A stretch of 64,000 nucleotides of DNA from Acidimicrobiaceae bacterium (GCA_003162475.1 PMOI01000016.1:1-64000); one strand, 5' to 3'. Shown: positions 16,081 through 26,597, counted from the first letter of the stretch. A program made the numbers and translations. Notes: a model not told the origin generated them from the sequence alone.

Positions 16081-16914
16081 CTAGAGGCCTTCCATGAGGT
16101 CGTCGCGCCACCGTCGAGCGGCGTCGGACAGGCCGCGCTGTTCGGGACCGGCGAACAGAATGGCTCGCGCCACGTTCACGAGCACTGTTCCTTGCTCGCA
16201 GCGCTCGAAGAGGCGGGCCACGTCGTTGACGCCCGCGCCTTGCGCGCCGAGCCCGGGCACCAAGTAGGGACCGCGCAACGACGCAAGGTCGAAGGCGGGC
16301 GCGTCGCGCGTCGCGCCGAGGACCACACCAATCGAACCGAGACCAATATCACGCTCGTTGAGTTCGGCCACACTTCGCAGAATCATCTCCTGCACGCGCT
16401 CTTGCTCGAACGTGCGAGCTTCTTGGAGCGAGCGTCCTTCGGGGTTCGACGTTGCCGCCACGACGAAGACACCGCGACCACTGGCGGCGGCGTCGTCGAA
16501 GAGTGGCCGAAGCGCCGCGACGCCCAAGTAAGGGTGCGCCGTCACCGCGTCGACGGCGAGGGGCGCGTCGTCGCGCAGCCACGCCTGGGCGTAACCCTCG
16601 TTGGTCGAGTCCACGTCACCGCGCTTAGCGTCGGCGAGGACCAACAAGTCGGCGTCGTGCGCTTCCTGGATGAGTCGCTCGAGGACGCGGTACCCGCCAG
16701 ATCCGAACCGTTCGAAGAACGCCACCTGAGGCTTGATGACGGCCGCCACCCCGGTCACCGCCTCGAGCACCGCGAGGCAGCAGAATTCGAGTCCCTCGAC
16801 GCTGTCGGGCCGTCCCCAGCGCGTCAGTACCTCGGTGCTCGGATCGATACCCACGCACAGTGGTCCCAGTTCACGAAGGCGCTCCTGCAGTCGAACGCCA
16901 AAGGTGTCAGCCAT
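16081..16914 (-). CDS. pyrF: Orotidine 5'-phosphate decarboxylase (type 2)
   Basis: Last step of UMP synthesis. The 277-residue TIM barrel shows LCVGIDPSTEVL, KPQVAFFERFG, the catalytic LADAKRGDVDST (Asp-x-Lys-Arg-x-Asp), VDAVTAHPYLG and VPGLGAQGAG. This is the longer class-2 enzyme found in actinobacteria. It overlaps the end of pyrD by 8 bp and ends the pyrimidine operon, 32 bp before mihF. Confidence 0.95.
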   Translation of the reverse strand: MADTFGVRLQERLRELGPLCVGIDPSTEVLTRWGRPDSVEGLEFCCLAVLEAVTGVAAVIKPQVAFFERFGSGGYRVLERLIQEAHDADLLVLADAKRGDVDSTNEGYAQAWLRDDAPLAVDAVTAHPYLGVAALRPLFDDAAASGRGVFVVAATSNPEGRSLQEARTFEQERVQEMILRSVAELNERDIGLGSIGVVLGATRDAPAFDLASLRGPYLVPGLGAQGAGVNDVARLFERCEQGTVLVNVARAILFAGPEQRGLSDAARRWRDDLMEGL

Positions 16915-17815
16915 GGGCCGCTCCGATCAGTTGGTCGATCGTGGTGACGTCATGTTTCGTCATCCAAATCGAAAGTTGCTGTTGCACGATCCACGGTGCT
17001 CGGGGGCGAGCGAACGTCGCGGTGCCAACTTCGAGTGCGTTGGCACCGGCCATCAACATCGCGACGGCGTCTTCACCACTACTCACTCCGCCCACGCCCA
17101 CGATCGGTGTCGTCGCAAAGGCCTCACGGCACTCATAGACCGCGCGTAGGGCGACGGGCAAGATGCCCGACCCGCTGACGCCGCCGCCCTTGTTGCCAAG
17201 TGTCGGCCGACGCGCTTCGACGTCGATCACGAGACCCAAGACCGTGTTCACGAGCACCAAAGCAGTGGCGCCGGCACGCAGTGCCGCGTCGGCGACGTCG
17301 AGCAGGGCCGGCGTGTTGGGACTGAGTTTTATCCACAAGGGAAGACCCGCGACCAGCGACGCCTCGACGATCTCATTCGTCGCCGACGCGGAGTGCGCGA
17401 AGATCTCGCGGCGACTCTCCAGGTTCGGACAACTCGCGTTCACTTCGAGCGCCACCACCTCGGCGCCACGCATCGCCTCGGCGGCGTCGGCGAACTCGTT
17501 GACGGTCCTGCCCCAAATCGAACCAACGACCGTGGCACCGTGGCCGAGCAGCGCCGGTAACTCCTTCGTGCGCCACGCCGCCACGCCAGGCCCGGCGAGT
17601 CCAACGGCGTTCACCATGTGTTCGCCCGACGCCACGACGCGCGGCGCGGGGTTACCGTCCCACGCGAAGGCGGCCAACGATTTGGTGACGACGCCGCCGA
17701 GTTCGCGCAGCTCGCCGTAGCCCGCGAGTTCGTCGCCGTGTCCGGCAGTACCCGAGGCCGTCAACACGGCCGTGCGCAGGCGAACGTCGCCCACGGTGGT
17801 GGCGAGGCTCGTCAC
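16907..17815 (-). CDS. pyrD: Dihydroorotate dehydrogenase, class 1
   Basis: Oxidises dihydroorotate to orotate with FMN. The 302 residues include [13 protein letters not shown], the Asn/Cys loop [13 protein letters not shown] with the class-1 catalytic Cys, LWIKLSPN, and the FMN-phosphate site [21 protein letters not shown]. Length and motif resemble class 1B, which normally pairs with the electron-transfer subunit PyrK, yet no pyrK lies in the operon. The GTG at 17815 overlaps the carB TGA (GTGA). The frame is open for 33 more codons within carB but those are out-of-register shadow. Confidence 0.9.
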   Translation of the reverse strand: MTSLATTVGDVRLRTAVLTASGTAGHGDELAGYGELRELGGVVTKSLAAFAWDGNPAPRVVASGEHMVNAVGLAGPGVAAWRTKELPALLGHGATVVGSIWGRTVNEFADAAEAMRGAEVVALEVNASCPNLESRREIFAHSASATNEIVEASLVAGLPLWIKLSPNTPALLDVADAALRAGATALVLVNTVLGLVIDVEARRPTLGNKGGGVSGSGILPVALRAVYECREAFATTPIVGVGGVSSGEDAVAMLMAGANALEVGTATFARPRAPWIVQQQLSIWMTKHDVTTIDQLIGAAHG

Positions 17816-20800
17816 GCGTGCAACTCCTGGAGTGTGCGCACGCGCCATCCGTGCTCGCGCGTGTCCGCGATGCCCTTCGCGGCCGCGAACCCGGCCGAGA
17901 GCGTCGTGACGCACGCCACACCGTGTCCCACGGAGGCCTTTCGAATCGCCGCGCCGTCGGAGCGAGCGCTCGAGCCCGAGGGTGTGTTGACGACCATCTG
18001 CACGTCGCCCGAGGCGATCATCGTGACGGCGTCGACCGCGAGGTCGCCGAGTCCAACTTTGCCCACGAGGGTGTCGACGGTGACGTCGTTGGCGCGAAGG
18101 TAGCCCGCCGTGCCCACGGTCGCCGCCAGTCGAAAGCCCAGCGCCACGAGTTGGCGTGCGAGTTCGAGTCCCGAGACCTTGTCGCGATCGGCGAGCGAAA
18201 GAAAGACCTGGCCGGTGTCGGGCAGCCGGGTACCGGCCGCCAGTTGGGACTTCGCGAAGGCGATACCGAAACTCTCACCGATACCCATCACTTCGCCCGT
18301 CGAGCGCATCTCGGGTCCGAGCACGGTATCGACGCCCGGGAATCGACTGAAGGGCAGCACCGCCTCTTTCACGCTGACGAACGTACGCACGGGTGTCGTC
18401 GTCGGCACGACGCCCTCGTCGCGAAGTGAGGCGAGGGAGTGACCCATCATCACGCGCACGGCTACTTGAGCCAGCGCCACGCCCGTTGCCTTGGCGACGA
18501 AGGGCACGGTGCGACTAGCGCGAGGGTTCGCTTCGAGTACGAAGACCTCCTCGTTCTTGACCGCGTACTGGACGTTGATCAGTCCCACCACGCCGAGCGC
18601 GTGCGCGATCTTGCGCGTGTACTCGTGCAGCGTGGCGAGCACGGGCTCACTGAGCGACTGGGGAGGCAGGGCGCAGGCCGAGTCGCCCGAGTGCACGCCA
18701 GCCTCTTCGACGTGTTCCATGACGCCCGCGACGAAGACGTCGCCGGCGCTGTCACGAACGGCGTCGACGTCCACCTCAATGGCATCTTCGAGGAAGCTGT
18801 CCACCAGGATCGGTCGACTCTGCGAAACGCCCCCCTCCCTCGCGAGTGAGCCGTGCAGGCTCGTGAGGTCGTTCATGACGCGCTCGAGGGACGCGTCGTC
18901 GTAGACGATCTCCATGGCTCGTCCACCGAGTACGTAACTCGGACGTACCAGCACCGGGTAACCCACGCGCCTTGCGATCAACCGCGCTTCGTCGAGCGTG
19001 AGCGCGACGTCGCCGGGTGGTTGGCGAAGCCCGAGCGAGTGACAGATCTGCGACCAGCGTTCACGGTCCTCGGCGGCGTCGATGGAACTGACAGGGGTAC
19101 CGAGCACCAAGGCCGGGTCGAGCGAGTGCGAGAGTTTGAGTGGGGTCTGGCCACCGAGCGCAACGATGACGCCCACCAACCTGGCGCCGTCGACACAGGC
19201 CGCTTGTTCGGCGGCGATGACTTCGGCGACGTCCTCGGGCGTTAGGGGCTCGAAGTAGAGGCGGTCGGAGGTGGAGTAGTCCGTCGAGACCGTCTCGGGG
19301 TTGCAGTTGATCATTACCGTCTCGTAGCCCATGTCGCGCAGCGCCATCGACGCGTGCACGCAGCAGTAATCGAACTCGATGCCCTGGCCAATGCGATTGG
19401 GTCCCGAACCGAGAATGATCACGCGATCACGCGACGAGGGCTCGACCTCGCTCGTGTCCTCGTAGGTGCTGTAGTGGTACGGCGTCGACGCCTCGAACTC
19501 GGCGGCGCACGTGTCGACGGTCTTGAAGGTCGTCACCACCCCTTTCGCTCGCCGCAGCGTCGCGACGTGCTCGCTCGTCGTGTCGGTGAACTGGGCGATC
19601 TGGACGTCGGAGAATCCCCACTGCTTGTAACGACGCCAAGCTCTCTGGTCGAGATCATCGAGGACGACGCCGCCCGTGAGTTCACGTTCGCGTTCGACGA
19701 TCCCGAGGAGTTGGTGGACGAACCATCGATCGATGCCGGTGCGCGTGGCGACCTCGTCGATCGTGGCGCCACGCGCGAGGACCTCGTGCAGGGCGAAGAG
19801 CCGTTCGGGCGTCGCCACCACGCAGCGCTCCCAGAGCGTCGCGTCGTCGAGCTCTGAGAACTCACTTTCCTCGCCGAGGGCGAAGCCCAAGCGACCTTGT
19901 TCGAGTGAACGTACGGCCTTTTGCAAGGACTCGGCGAAGTTGCGTCCGATGGCCATGACCTCGCCGACCGACTGCATTCGCGTACCCAGTCGCGGTGACG
20001 AGCCCGGCAACTTCTCGAAGGCCCAGCGGGGAATCTTCGTGACGACGTAGTCGATCACCGGCTCGAAGCTGGCCGGCGTGACCATGGTGATGTCGTTTTG
20101 GATTTCGTTCAGGGTGTACCCCACCGCGAGTCGCGCGGCGATCTTCGCGATCGGGAATCCGGTGGCCTTGGAGGCGAGCGCGCTCGAGCGTGAGACGCGC
20201 GGGTTCATCTCGATCACGAGACGTTCGCCCGTCGTGGGGTTGACGGCAAACTGCACGTTCGATCCGCCCGTCTCCACCCCGACGCGGCGAAGTACGCGAA
20301 AGGCGTCGTCGCGCATTTCCTGGTACTCGACGTCCGAGAGCGTCTGCTGGGGTGCGACGGTGATGGAGTCGCCAGTGTGCACACCCATGGGGTCGAAGTT
20401 CTCGATGCTGCAGATCACCACGCAGTTGTCCGCGTTGTCGCGCATCACCTCGAGCTCGTACTCCTTCCACCCCGCGATCGATTTCTCGACGAGGATCTCG
20501 CCAATGGGTGAGGCGACGATGCCCTCGGCGGCGAGTCGCAACAGCTCCTCGTCGTTCGCCGCGATCCCCGTGCCGGCGCCGCCCAAAATGAAACTCGGTC
20601 GAATAATGATCGGAAAGCCGATCGTCTTGGCGATAACGAGGGCGTCCTCGACGGAGTGCGCGAAACCCGACTCGGGCACCGCGAGGCCGATCTCGGACAT
20701 GGCCTCCTTGAAGAGTTCGCGGTCCTCGGCCGTCGAGATGGCGTCGGGTCGAGCGCCGATCACTTCGACGCCGAGGCGATCGAGTTCGCCGCGGCGCACG

Positions 20801-21105
20801 AGCTCCATCGTCAGGTTGAGCGCCGTCTGTCCGCCGAGGGTCGGCAGTAACGCGTCGGGTCGCTCGCGTTCGATGATGTCGATCAAGACGTCGGCGTCGA
20901 GGGGTTCGACGTACGTCGCGTCGGCCGTCGCGGGGTCGGTCATGATGGTGGCGGGATTGGAGTTCACCAGTACGACGCGATAACCCTCGGCGCGCAACAC
21001 CTGACAGGCCTGCGTGCCGGAATAGTCGAACTCACAGGCCTGGCCGATGACGATGGGGCCCGAGCCAATCACCATGATCGACGTGAGATCGCTACGGCGC
21101 GGCAT
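17812..21105 (-). CDS. carB: Carbamoyl-phosphate synthase large subunit
   Basis: The 1097-residue synthetase subunit. Two homologous halves, each with an ATP-grasp domain: the first begins [20 protein letters not shown] and has [18 protein letters not shown]; the second begins [19 protein letters not shown] and has [18 protein letters not shown]. An oligomerisation region separates them, and the MGS-like allosteric domain occupies about the last 140 residues. ATG at 21105 overlaps the carA TAA by one base. The product feeds both pyrimidine and arginine synthesis; its place here ties it to pyrimidines. Confidence 0.98.
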   Translation of the reverse strand: MPRRSDLTSIMVIGSGPIVIGQACEFDYSGTQACQVLRAEGYRVVLVNSNPATIMTDPATADATYVEPLDADVLIDIIERERPDALLPTLGGQTALNLTMELVRRGELDRLGVEVIGARPDAISTAEDRELFKEAMSEIGLAVPESGFAHSVEDALVIAKTIGFPIIIRPSFILGGAGTGIAANDEELLRLAAEGIVASPIGEILVEKSIAGWKEYELEVMRDNADNCVVICSIENFDPMGVHTGDSITVAPQQTLSDVEYQEMRDDAFRVLRRVGVETGGSNVQFAVNPTTGERLVIEMNPRVSRSSALASKATGFPIAKIAARLAVGYTLNEIQNDITMVTPASFEPVIDYVVTKIPRWAFEKLPGSSPRLGTRMQSVGEVMAIGRNFAESLQKAVRSLEQGRLGFALGEESEFSELDDATLWERCVVATPERLFALHEVLARGATIDEVATRTGIDRWFVHQLLGIVERERELTGGVVLDDLDQRAWRRYKQWGFSDVQIAQFTDTTSEHVATLRRAKGVVTTFKTVDTCAAEFEASTPYHYSTYEDTSEVEPSSRDRVIILGSGPNRIGQGIEFDYCCVHASMALRDMGYETVMINCNPETVSTDYSTSDRLYFEPLTPEDVAEVIAAEQAACVDGARLVGVIVALGGQTPLKLSHSLDPALVLGTPVSSIDAAEDRERWSQICHSLGLRQPPGDVALTLDEARLIARRVGYPVLVRPSYVLGGRAMEIVYDDASLERVMNDLTSLHGSLAREGGVSQSRPILVDSFLEDAIEVDVDAVRDSAGDVFVAGVMEHVEEAGVHSGDSACALPPQSLSEPVLATLHEYTRKIAHALGVVGLINVQYAVKNEEVFVLEANPRASRTVPFVAKATGVALAQVAVRVMMGHSLASLRDEGVVPTTTPVRTFVSVKEAVLPFSRFPGVDTVLGPEMRSTGEVMGIGESFGIAFAKSQLAAGTRLPDTGQVFLSLADRDKVSGLELARQLVALGFRLAATVGTAGYLRANDVTVDTLVGKVGLGDLAVDAVTMIASGDVQMVVNTPSGSSARSDGAAIRKASVGHGVACVTTLSAGFAAAKGIADTREHGWRVRTLQELHA

Positions 21106-22196
21106 TAGTGCACGTCCAATGCGTTCGTTCGTAGCAGCGCGTCGAAACGCTCAAAGAGGTAGCGCGCGTCGTGGGGACCGGGTCCCGCCTCGGGGTGGTA
21201 CTGGACCGAGAAGCAGCGCTCGCCGGCCGCGTGGATCCCTTCGATCACGCCGTCGTTCAAGTTGACGTGACTCACAATCGCGCGCGTGAGCGAGTCGGGA
21301 TTGACGGCGTAGTTGTGGTTTTGCGCCGTGATCTCGATCTTGCCCGTGACGAGATCTTGCACCGGGTGATTGCTGCCGTGATGACCAAAGGGCAACTTGA
21401 AGGTCGTACCCCCGAGCGCGTTGGCGAGTAGTTGGTGACCCAGGCAGATGCCGAAAATGGGCACGGTCCCGACGAGCTCGTCGAGCACGGTCACCTGCGC
21501 CGCGAGGGCCGCGGGGTCGCCAGGACCGTTCGAGAGAAAGACTCCGTCGGGACTGAGTTCGTGGACGTCGTTGGCGCTCGTCGTCGCCGGTACGACGGTG
21601 ACGCGAAAGCGTCGTGCCAGTTCGCGCACCATTGTTTCCTTGATTCCGTAGTCGAAGGCCACGACGTGCAGGTCACCCTCACCTCGCACGTAGGGCTCTT
21701 TCGTCGTCACATTTGAAACGAAGTCAACGCCGTCGGTCCCCTTCGCGCGTCGAGACTCGCGAGCAATGAGCTCGGGGTCGCCGTGGCCGAAGGCGCCGGG
21801 CAGGGCGCCCTGGGCGCGTAGGTGACGGGTCAGTCGCCTCGTGTCCACGCCCACCAACGCCGCGACGTGGTGTTCTCGCAAGAACCCGTCGAGAGAGCCC
21901 ACCGAGCGCCAGTTCGACGGCACCTCACTCAGTTCGCGCGCGACCACGCCCGAACAGTGTGGACGCGCGGCCTCGTCGTCGAGGGGCGTGACCCCGTAGT
22001 TCCCGATGTGGGGATACGTGAAGGAGATGATCTGTCCGGCGTAACTCGGATCCGTGATGACTTCTTGATAACCGCTGAGGGCGGTGTTGAAGACGAACTC
22101 GCCCGAGGTGAATCCCGCGTCGGGGAGATGACCCGCGGCGTAGCCCTCGAAGGTGGTGCCGTCACTCAGAACTAACTGCGCGGGGGGTCGATTCAC
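21105..22196 (-). CDS. carA: Carbamoyl-phosphate synthase small subunit
   Basis: Glutamine amidotransferase subunit that passes ammonia to CarB. The N-terminal domain has [13 protein letters not shown] and [20 protein letters not shown]; the class I glutaminase domain has the nucleophile Cys in [11 protein letters not shown] and the His-Glu pair in [14 protein letters not shown] at 22196 overlaps the pyrC TGA (GTGA) and gives 363 residues, standard for the family; 43 extra codons upstream lie inside pyrC and are rejected. Confidence 0.97.
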   Translation of the reverse strand: MNRPPAQLVLSDGTTFEGYAAGHLPDAGFTSGEFVFNTALSGYQEVITDPSYAGQIISFTYPHIGNYGVTPLDDEAARPHCSGVVARELSEVPSNWRSVGSLDGFLREHHVAALVGVDTRRLTRHLRAQGALPGAFGHGDPELIARESRRAKGTDGVDFVSNVTTKEPYVRGEGDLHVVAFDYGIKETMVRELARRFRVTVVPATTSANDVHELSPDGVFLSNGPGDPAALAAQVTVLDELVGTVPIFGICLGHQLLANALGGTTFKLPFGHHGSNHPVQDLVTGKIEITAQNHNYAVNPDSLTRAIVSHVNLNDGVIEGIHAAGERCFSVQYHPEAGPGPHDARYLFERFDALLRTNALDVH

Positions 22197-23506
22197 GTCA
22201 GCGCCCCGTCCATCACGGCCAGTTCGCCCTTGGCGATGAGTACGCTCACGCGCCCGACCATGGCGCGTCCGTCGTAGGGGGTGTTCACGGCACGACTCTC
22301 GAGCGTGTCGCGTCTCGCCGTCCAACGTTGTCGCGGATCGAAGACAACGACGTTGGCGTCTTCGCCCGCTCGCATCGCCGCGCCGTGTGCGCCGTGACGG
22401 GGGCGAACGTCGCCTGCGCGCAGTTGCGCCACGCGCGCCGGTCCACGACTCATCAGCTCGAAGAACCTCGTCGGGTCGGCCGCGTCGGCGCCCAACGCCT
22501 CGTAGGTCAACGCCGCGGCGTGCTCGAGTCCCAACATCCCCGGGGGTGCCTCGTCGAAGGGCAACTCCTTGAGTTCTGGGGCGTGTGGGGCGTGATCGGT
22601 GGCGACGGCGTCAATGAACCCACTCACGAGTGCCGCGCGCAGGGCCGCGACGTCGCTCGCTCCGCGCAGCGGCGGGTGAACCTTGAAGATCGGATCGAAA
22701 GACTCGAGGCAACCTTCGTCCAACGTGAAGTGATGTGGCGCCACCTCGCAGGTCACTGGGAGACCCTCGAGGCGCGCTGCCACCACGAAGGCGACGGAAC
22801 GCGCAGTGGAGAGGTGTAAGAAGTGCATCGGACAGCCGGTGAGGCGCACGAGTTCGATGTCACGCATCACCATCAGTTCTTCGGCGAGCGCTGGGCGCCC
22901 CACGAGACCTAATCGGCTACTAAGGGACCCCTCGTTCATAGCGCCACCCGCGGCCAACTGCTCATCCTCGCAGTGCTGAGCGAGACGAACGCCGAGGGGC
23001 TTGGCGTAGTCGAGGGCTCGACGCATTAGTGACGGATCCTGCACGCCAATGCCGTCGTCGGTGAAGATCCGCACACCGAGCGCCGCCATCTCGGCTATCG
23101 GCGCCAGCAACTCTCCGCGTCGACCTTGGGTAATGGCGCCCGCCACCGCGACGTCCACGAGAGTCCGCTCGCCTCGATCCAAGACGTACGACACGAGCGC
23201 GGCGTTGTCGAGCGCCGGCTCGGTGTTCGGCATCGCCACTAGAGCGCTGTAGCCGCCGACGGCGCCCGCTCGGGCACCCGATTCAATCGTCTCGGCCTCT
23301 TCGCGACCTGGCTCGCGAAGGTGCGTGTGGAGATCGACGAAGCCCGGACCGACCCAACATCCTTCGGCGTCGATCTCTTTGGTGCCGTGAGGCACGTCCA
23401 CGTGAGACGAGACCTCACGAAGGCGCCCCTCGTCAATGAAGATGTCGAGGATTTCACTGGACTTCTCGCCAACGACGAGTCCTTGGCGTAGTACGAACGC
23501 GCTCAC
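22193..23506 (-). CDS. pyrC: Dihydroorotase
   Basis: Zinc amidohydrolase cyclising carbamoyl-aspartate. Seen: GPGFVDLHTHLREPG (metal HxH and substrate Arg), the GYSALVAMPNTEPA strand, ATDHAPH with the catalytic Asp, and GMLGLEHA. The 437-residue length fits the class I (type II PyrC) enzymes of actinobacteria. GTG at 23506 overlaps the pyrB stop (GTGA). Confidence 0.96.
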   Translation of the reverse strand: MSAFVLRQGLVVGEKSSEILDIFIDEGRLREVSSHVDVPHGTKEIDAEGCWVGPGFVDLHTHLREPGREEAETIESGARAGAVGGYSALVAMPNTEPALDNAALVSYVLDRGERTLVDVAVAGAITQGRRGELLAPIAEMAALGVRIFTDDGIGVQDPSLMRRALDYAKPLGVRLAQHCEDEQLAAGGAMNEGSLSSRLGLVGRPALAEELMVMRDIELVRLTGCPMHFLHLSTARSVAFVVAARLEGLPVTCEVAPHHFTLDEGCLESFDPIFKVHPPLRGASDVAALRAALVSGFIDAVATDHAPHAPELKELPFDEAPPGMLGLEHAAALTYEALGADAADPTRFFELMSRGPARVAQLRAGDVRPRHGAHGAAMRAGEDANVVVFDPRQRWTARRDTLESRAVNTPYDGRAMVGRVSVLIAKGELAVMDGALT

Positions 23507-24486
23507 GCTCGCTCTCCCTTCGTTCCCGCCACGCTCAAGAAGAGCACGGCCATTCGAACGGGTACGCCGTTGGTGACCTGGCGATCGATGACGGTGGCGC
23601 CGAGGTCCGCCACGCGCGAATCGATCTCGACGCCGCGGTTCATCGGTCCGGGATGCATGATGATCGTCTCGGGACGCAACTTCTTCGCTCGTTCGATGGT
23701 CAGCCCGTAGGTCGACGTGAACTCGCGCAGCGTTGGCACGAGCGAACCCGACCCTCGCTCTTTTTGAAGTCGTAACAGCCCGACGACGTCGGCCCAGGCC
23801 AACGACTCGTCAAAGTCGCTCGCGAGCGTGACGGGCCAACTCTCGAGGTCGTACGGCAGGAGTGTGCCGGGCGCCGCGACGCGAACCTCGGCCCCCAGTG
23901 TCACGTAGGCCGCCACGTCACTGCGCGCGACGCGACTGTGACGAAGGTCCCCCACGATCAGAATTTTTAGGCCCTCGAACAGCCGCGACCCCGACGCTCG
24001 CCCGGTCGTTCCCGTACGTTCGGCGAGGATCTGACGAATCGTGAAGGCGTCGAGGAGGCCCTGGGTCGGATGCTGATGTTGACCGTCGCCACCGTTGATG
24101 ACGCGAACGTGCGGTACGTAGCGACTGACCTGAAGCGCGGCACCGCTCGACTGGTGGCGCATGACCACCGCGTCGATGCCGAGCGCGTCGATGGTGGCGA
24201 TCGTGTCGCGTAGTGACTCGCCCTTCTTGACGCTGCTCGAGGCGATGGCGAGTGACAGTACGTCCGCACTCAGTCGTTTGGCGGCCGTTTCGAAACTGAG
24301 ACGTGTGCGCGTCGACTCCTCGAAGAAGAGTGACGCGACGACGCGACCCTTCAGCGCTGGCACTTTCTTGATGGTTCGCTGATTGACCTCGACGAACGAC
24401 TCGGCCACGTCCAAGATCTCCACCATGGCGTCACGCGAGAGGTCGTTGAGTGACAGAAGATTCTCTCCGCGCAGCGAGGTAATCAC
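23503..24486 (-). CDS. pyrB: Aspartate carbamoyltransferase catalytic subunit
   Basis: Commits carbamoyl phosphate to pyrimidines by transfer to aspartate. The carbamoyl-phosphate site STRTRLSFE, the 80s-loop-like KKGESLRDT, the HPTQGLLDA motif and HPGPMNRG are all present in 327 residues. GTG at 24486 overlaps the pyrR stop (GTGA). No pyrI regulatory subunit is seen. Confidence 0.96.
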   Translation of the reverse strand: MITSLRGENLLSLNDLSRDAMVEILDVAESFVEVNQRTIKKVPALKGRVVASLFFEESTRTRLSFETAAKRLSADVLSLAIASSSVKKGESLRDTIATIDALGIDAVVMRHQSSGAALQVSRYVPHVRVINGGDGQHQHPTQGLLDAFTIRQILAERTGTTGRASGSRLFEGLKILIVGDLRHSRVARSDVAAYVTLGAEVRVAAPGTLLPYDLESWPVTLASDFDESLAWADVVGLLRLQKERGSGSLVPTLREFTSTYGLTIERAKKLRPETIIMHPGPMNRGVEIDSRVADLGATVIDRQVTNGVPVRMAVLFLSVAGTKGERA

Positions 24487-25052
24487 GGCGCCCCCTCAGT
24501 GCCGATCCAGACGCCGTCCAAGGTCGCCACGATCGCTTCGTCCAACGACGTGGGCAGGTTCTTGCCCACGAAGTCCGCACGAATAGGAAGTTCGCGATGC
24601 CCACGGTCCACCATGACCGCGAGCTGCACGGAGCGAGGACGGCCCCAGTCCGTGAGGGCGTTGAGGGCCGCGCGAATCGTTCGTCCCGTGAAGAGCACGT
24701 CGTCCACCAAGACAACGGTGCGATTGGTGAGGTCGTGGTCGATGAGCGTGTTGGACACGCGCGGAACCGGGTTCAAGGAGAGGTCGTCGCGATAGAACGA
24801 GACGTCGAGCAGACCCACCAGTGGTCTCACTTTGGTGACCTCTTCGAGTATGGCCGCGATCCTCGTGAGGAAGGGCTCGCCACCGGTCTGCAGTCCAATG
24901 AGCGACAGGGTCGAGACGTCGTGATTGCGTTCGATGATCTCGTGAGCCATGCGTACGAGTGCGCGCGAGACGTCCTCGGACGAGAGAAGCTGACTTTTCG
25001 CAGAAAACGCCAGGCCGCGGTCTCGCGCCTGACGTTCGTTTTCGTTACTCAT
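24483..25052 (-). CDS. pyrR: Bifunctional pyrimidine regulatory protein PyrR / uracil phosphoribosyltransferase
   Basis: PyrR senses UMP/UTP and PRPP and binds a specific RNA loop; many also have uracil phosphoribosyltransferase activity. The PRPP loop is VVLVDDVLFTGRTIRAAL, and the C-terminal VDRGHRELPIRADFVGK segment is diagnostic. ATG at 25052 has AGGAG 4 nt upstream. The leader contains a sequence and structure matching a PyrR-binding loop immediately 5' of that ribosome-binding site, so PyrR most likely represses translation of its own operon, pyrR-B-C-carA-carB-pyrD-pyrF. Confidence 0.96.
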   Translation of the reverse strand: MSNENERQARDRGLAFSAKSQLLSSEDVSRALVRMAHEIIERNHDVSTLSLIGLQTGGEPFLTRIAAILEEVTKVRPLVGLLDVSFYRDDLSLNPVPRVSNTLIDHDLTNRTVVLVDDVLFTGRTIRAALNALTDWGRPRSVQLAVMVDRGHRELPIRADFVGKNLPTSLDEAIVATLDGVWIGTEGAP

Positions 25053-25061
25053 CTGACTCCT

Positions 25062-25094
25062 GTCGTACGAACCTCACAGGATCCGCTTCACGAC
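25062..25094 (-). promoter_or_regulatory. PyrR-binding RNA loop in the pyrR leader
   Basis: The transcript reads GAUCCUGUGAGGUU, matching the PyrR consensus ARUCCNGNGAGGYU at every defined position except the first. It folds as expected: lower stem GUCGU/ACGAC, a purine-rich bulge on the 5' side (GAAGCG), an upper stem closed by CC/GG, and a UGUGA loop. The AGGAG ribosome-binding site begins at the base after the lower stem. This favours translational repression, not attenuation, since no terminator is visible. Confidence 0.75.
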
Positions 25095-25106
25095 ATACTC
25101 AGCACC

Positions 25107-25112
25107 ACTTTA
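25107..25112 (-). promoter_or_regulatory. Candidate -10 box of the pyrimidine operon
   Basis: TAAAGT places transcription start near 25100, so that almost the whole short leader is the PyrR-binding loop. A GTCGAC at about -35 is a weak partner. Confidence 0.45.
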
Positions 25113-25138
25113 GCAAAGACGTCCGTACCCGTCGACGG

Positions 25139-26086
25139 TTAGGGCTCGGAGGTCCCCTCCAGCAGGTCCGTGGGCGCGGACGTCGCAACTCGCTGGGGAC
25201 GAAACGACTCCAACGTGGGCGTGGTGGTGCGTCCAGTGAGTCGATCGATGACGTTCGAGAACGATCCCTCCTGCGCAATCGCTCGTCGAATGACGAATAC
25301 CAGCGCTGGAAAGGCCCAGAAGTCACCGCAGACCCACAGGATCGCCGCACCAATCTGTTGATCGGCGAAGGGTGACAGCGTGACGCCGGGAACGTGGGCG
25401 TAGGCCGAGTACCAGCTCGTCGTCGTCAACATGCTCATCGACATCGCGAGCACGGTCATGATCACGTTCGATATGAGTATCGAACCGGCTTGCCACAGTG
25501 GACCGCGTAGCGGCTTCATTGGGTAGGACTCAATGATCTGGAGCCAGAAGAGTACGCCGGTGACGAAGAAGCTGGTGTGCATGGCCCACACGTGAACCAC
25601 TTGGTTGCGCTCCGAAAGATCGAAGAGTGCCGGGACGTGCCACACCAGCATGGCCGCGTTGAAGGAAATGATCGCTACCCAGGGCGAGCGGATGAATCGG
25701 CCGACGGCTCGAAGGCCCCGGGCCTTCTTACTGAGATAGAAGAATCGACCGACCTTGCGTCGCGTCTTCACGGGAAGGGCAAACATCAGAGGAATCCAGG
25801 GCGCGCCCACCACGACGAGGACGGGAGCGAGGAAGACGATGATCACGTGCTCGATCATGTGAACGAAGAAGTAGCGAGAGGACCAGTAGTCAATCGGCGA
25901 GCAAATCGCCACCAGCAGTGACGCGAGGCCCGCGTAGAAGATGAGCGAGTTCCTTCGTCTTCGCATCGATCGCGCAAGCACTGAGTGTTGACGTAGTCGG
26001 TAGAGCCCGAGCTCGTTGGCGGCGATGGTGATCGCGACAATGATGACGAAGGGGTCGAAAGACCAGTGCTGAATCAGGTAACTCAT
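25139..26086 (-). CDS. ctaG: Cytochrome c oxidase assembly factor, CtaG/Caa3 family
   Basis: A polytopic membrane protein of the caa3_CtaG family, thought to help copper loading of cytochrome oxidase. The 315 residues hold about seven TM helices with the family's His-rich signatures: HMIEHVIIVFLAPV, LVWHVPALFDL, WAMHTSFFVTGVLFW and a late FADQQIGAAILWVCG helix. The cytoplasmic C-terminal tail is Thr/Arg-rich. It ends 39 bp before the predicted pyrR transcription start and heads the respiratory block. A second, more divergent family member is encoded at 31.1-31.9 kb. Confidence 0.85.
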   Translation of the reverse strand: MSYLIQHWSFDPFVIIVAITIAANELGLYRLRQHSVLARSMRRRRNSLIFYAGLASLLVAICSPIDYWSSRYFFVHMIEHVIIVFLAPVLVVVGAPWIPLMFALPVKTRRKVGRFFYLSKKARGLRAVGRFIRSPWVAIISFNAAMLVWHVPALFDLSERNQVVHVWAMHTSFFVTGVLFWLQIIESYPMKPLRGPLWQAGSILISNVIMTVLAMSMSMLTTTSWYSAYAHVPGVTLSPFADQQIGAAILWVCGDFWAFPALVFVIRRAIAQEGSFSNVIDRLTGRTTTPTLESFRPQRVATSAPTDLLEGTSEP

Positions 26087-26180
26087 GTCGTCAACGTCCT
26101 ACCCTTACGTAGTCACCGGTATAGCCAAATTACCAAAGGATGTCGATGAGCCTTCACGCCTATCCGCGGGGCTGACGACG

Positions 26181-26597
26181 CTATTCACTGGTTTGCGACG
26201 ATTCATTTTTCCCTTCGGAAAAACTCGATGACTGTGACTCCTCGGCCTGGCGCGTCTTCTCAAGTTTTCGTTGCTCCTCCTGCCAGGCGGCGAGCATTCC
26301 TTCGTACTGCGGCGCGATCGCGGGCTTCTCCTTACGGCGTCTGATCGTAAAGCCAGGGTGCAGCAGTTTCCACCACATATAGACCGCGAAGATGCCTAAC
26401 AGCGGCCATTCGAAGACGTACGCCCAACTGAGTTCATTGCCCCGTAGCGCTCTTCCCAGTTCGAACCAGAACGCTAAGCCGCACAGCGCCAAGCCCACGA
26501 GCAACGTGAGGTGGGTCTTGAAGGCGGCCGCGCTGGTCATCCGAGGGGCGCCTTCGCTCGAGGGCCTCTCGCCGCCCGACGTTTCGATGCCGTTCAC
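26181..26597 (-). CDS. Two-helix membrane protein, paralog of the gene at 36.5 kb
   Basis: A 138-residue protein of unknown function. A Ser/Gly-rich N-terminus precedes TM helix 1 (about 29-45), then the loop-helix GNELSWAYVFEWP followed by LLGIFAVYMWWKLL, and a long charged, probably cytoplasmic, coiled-coil-like tail (EEQRKLEKTRQAEES). The same GNxLSWAYVFEWP-x4-AVYMW core recurs in the gene at 36529, on the other side of the oxidase genes. The GTG at 26597 is preceded by TAACGT at 6 bp. It is probably a respiratory-chain accessory, inferred from location only. Confidence 0.7.
   Translation of the reverse strand: MNGIETSGGERPSSEGAPRMTSAAAFKTHLTLLVGLALCGLAFWFELGRALRGNELSWAYVFEWPLLGIFAVYMWWKLLHPGFTIRRRKEKPAIAPQYEGMLAAWQEEQRKLEKTRQAEESQSSSFSEGKNESSQTSE

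Noticed and set aside
20078..20983. Plus-strand open frame of about 300 codons inside carB
   Set aside because: Exact antisense of conserved CarB sequence; Ser/Arg-rich shadow typical of high-GC third positions.
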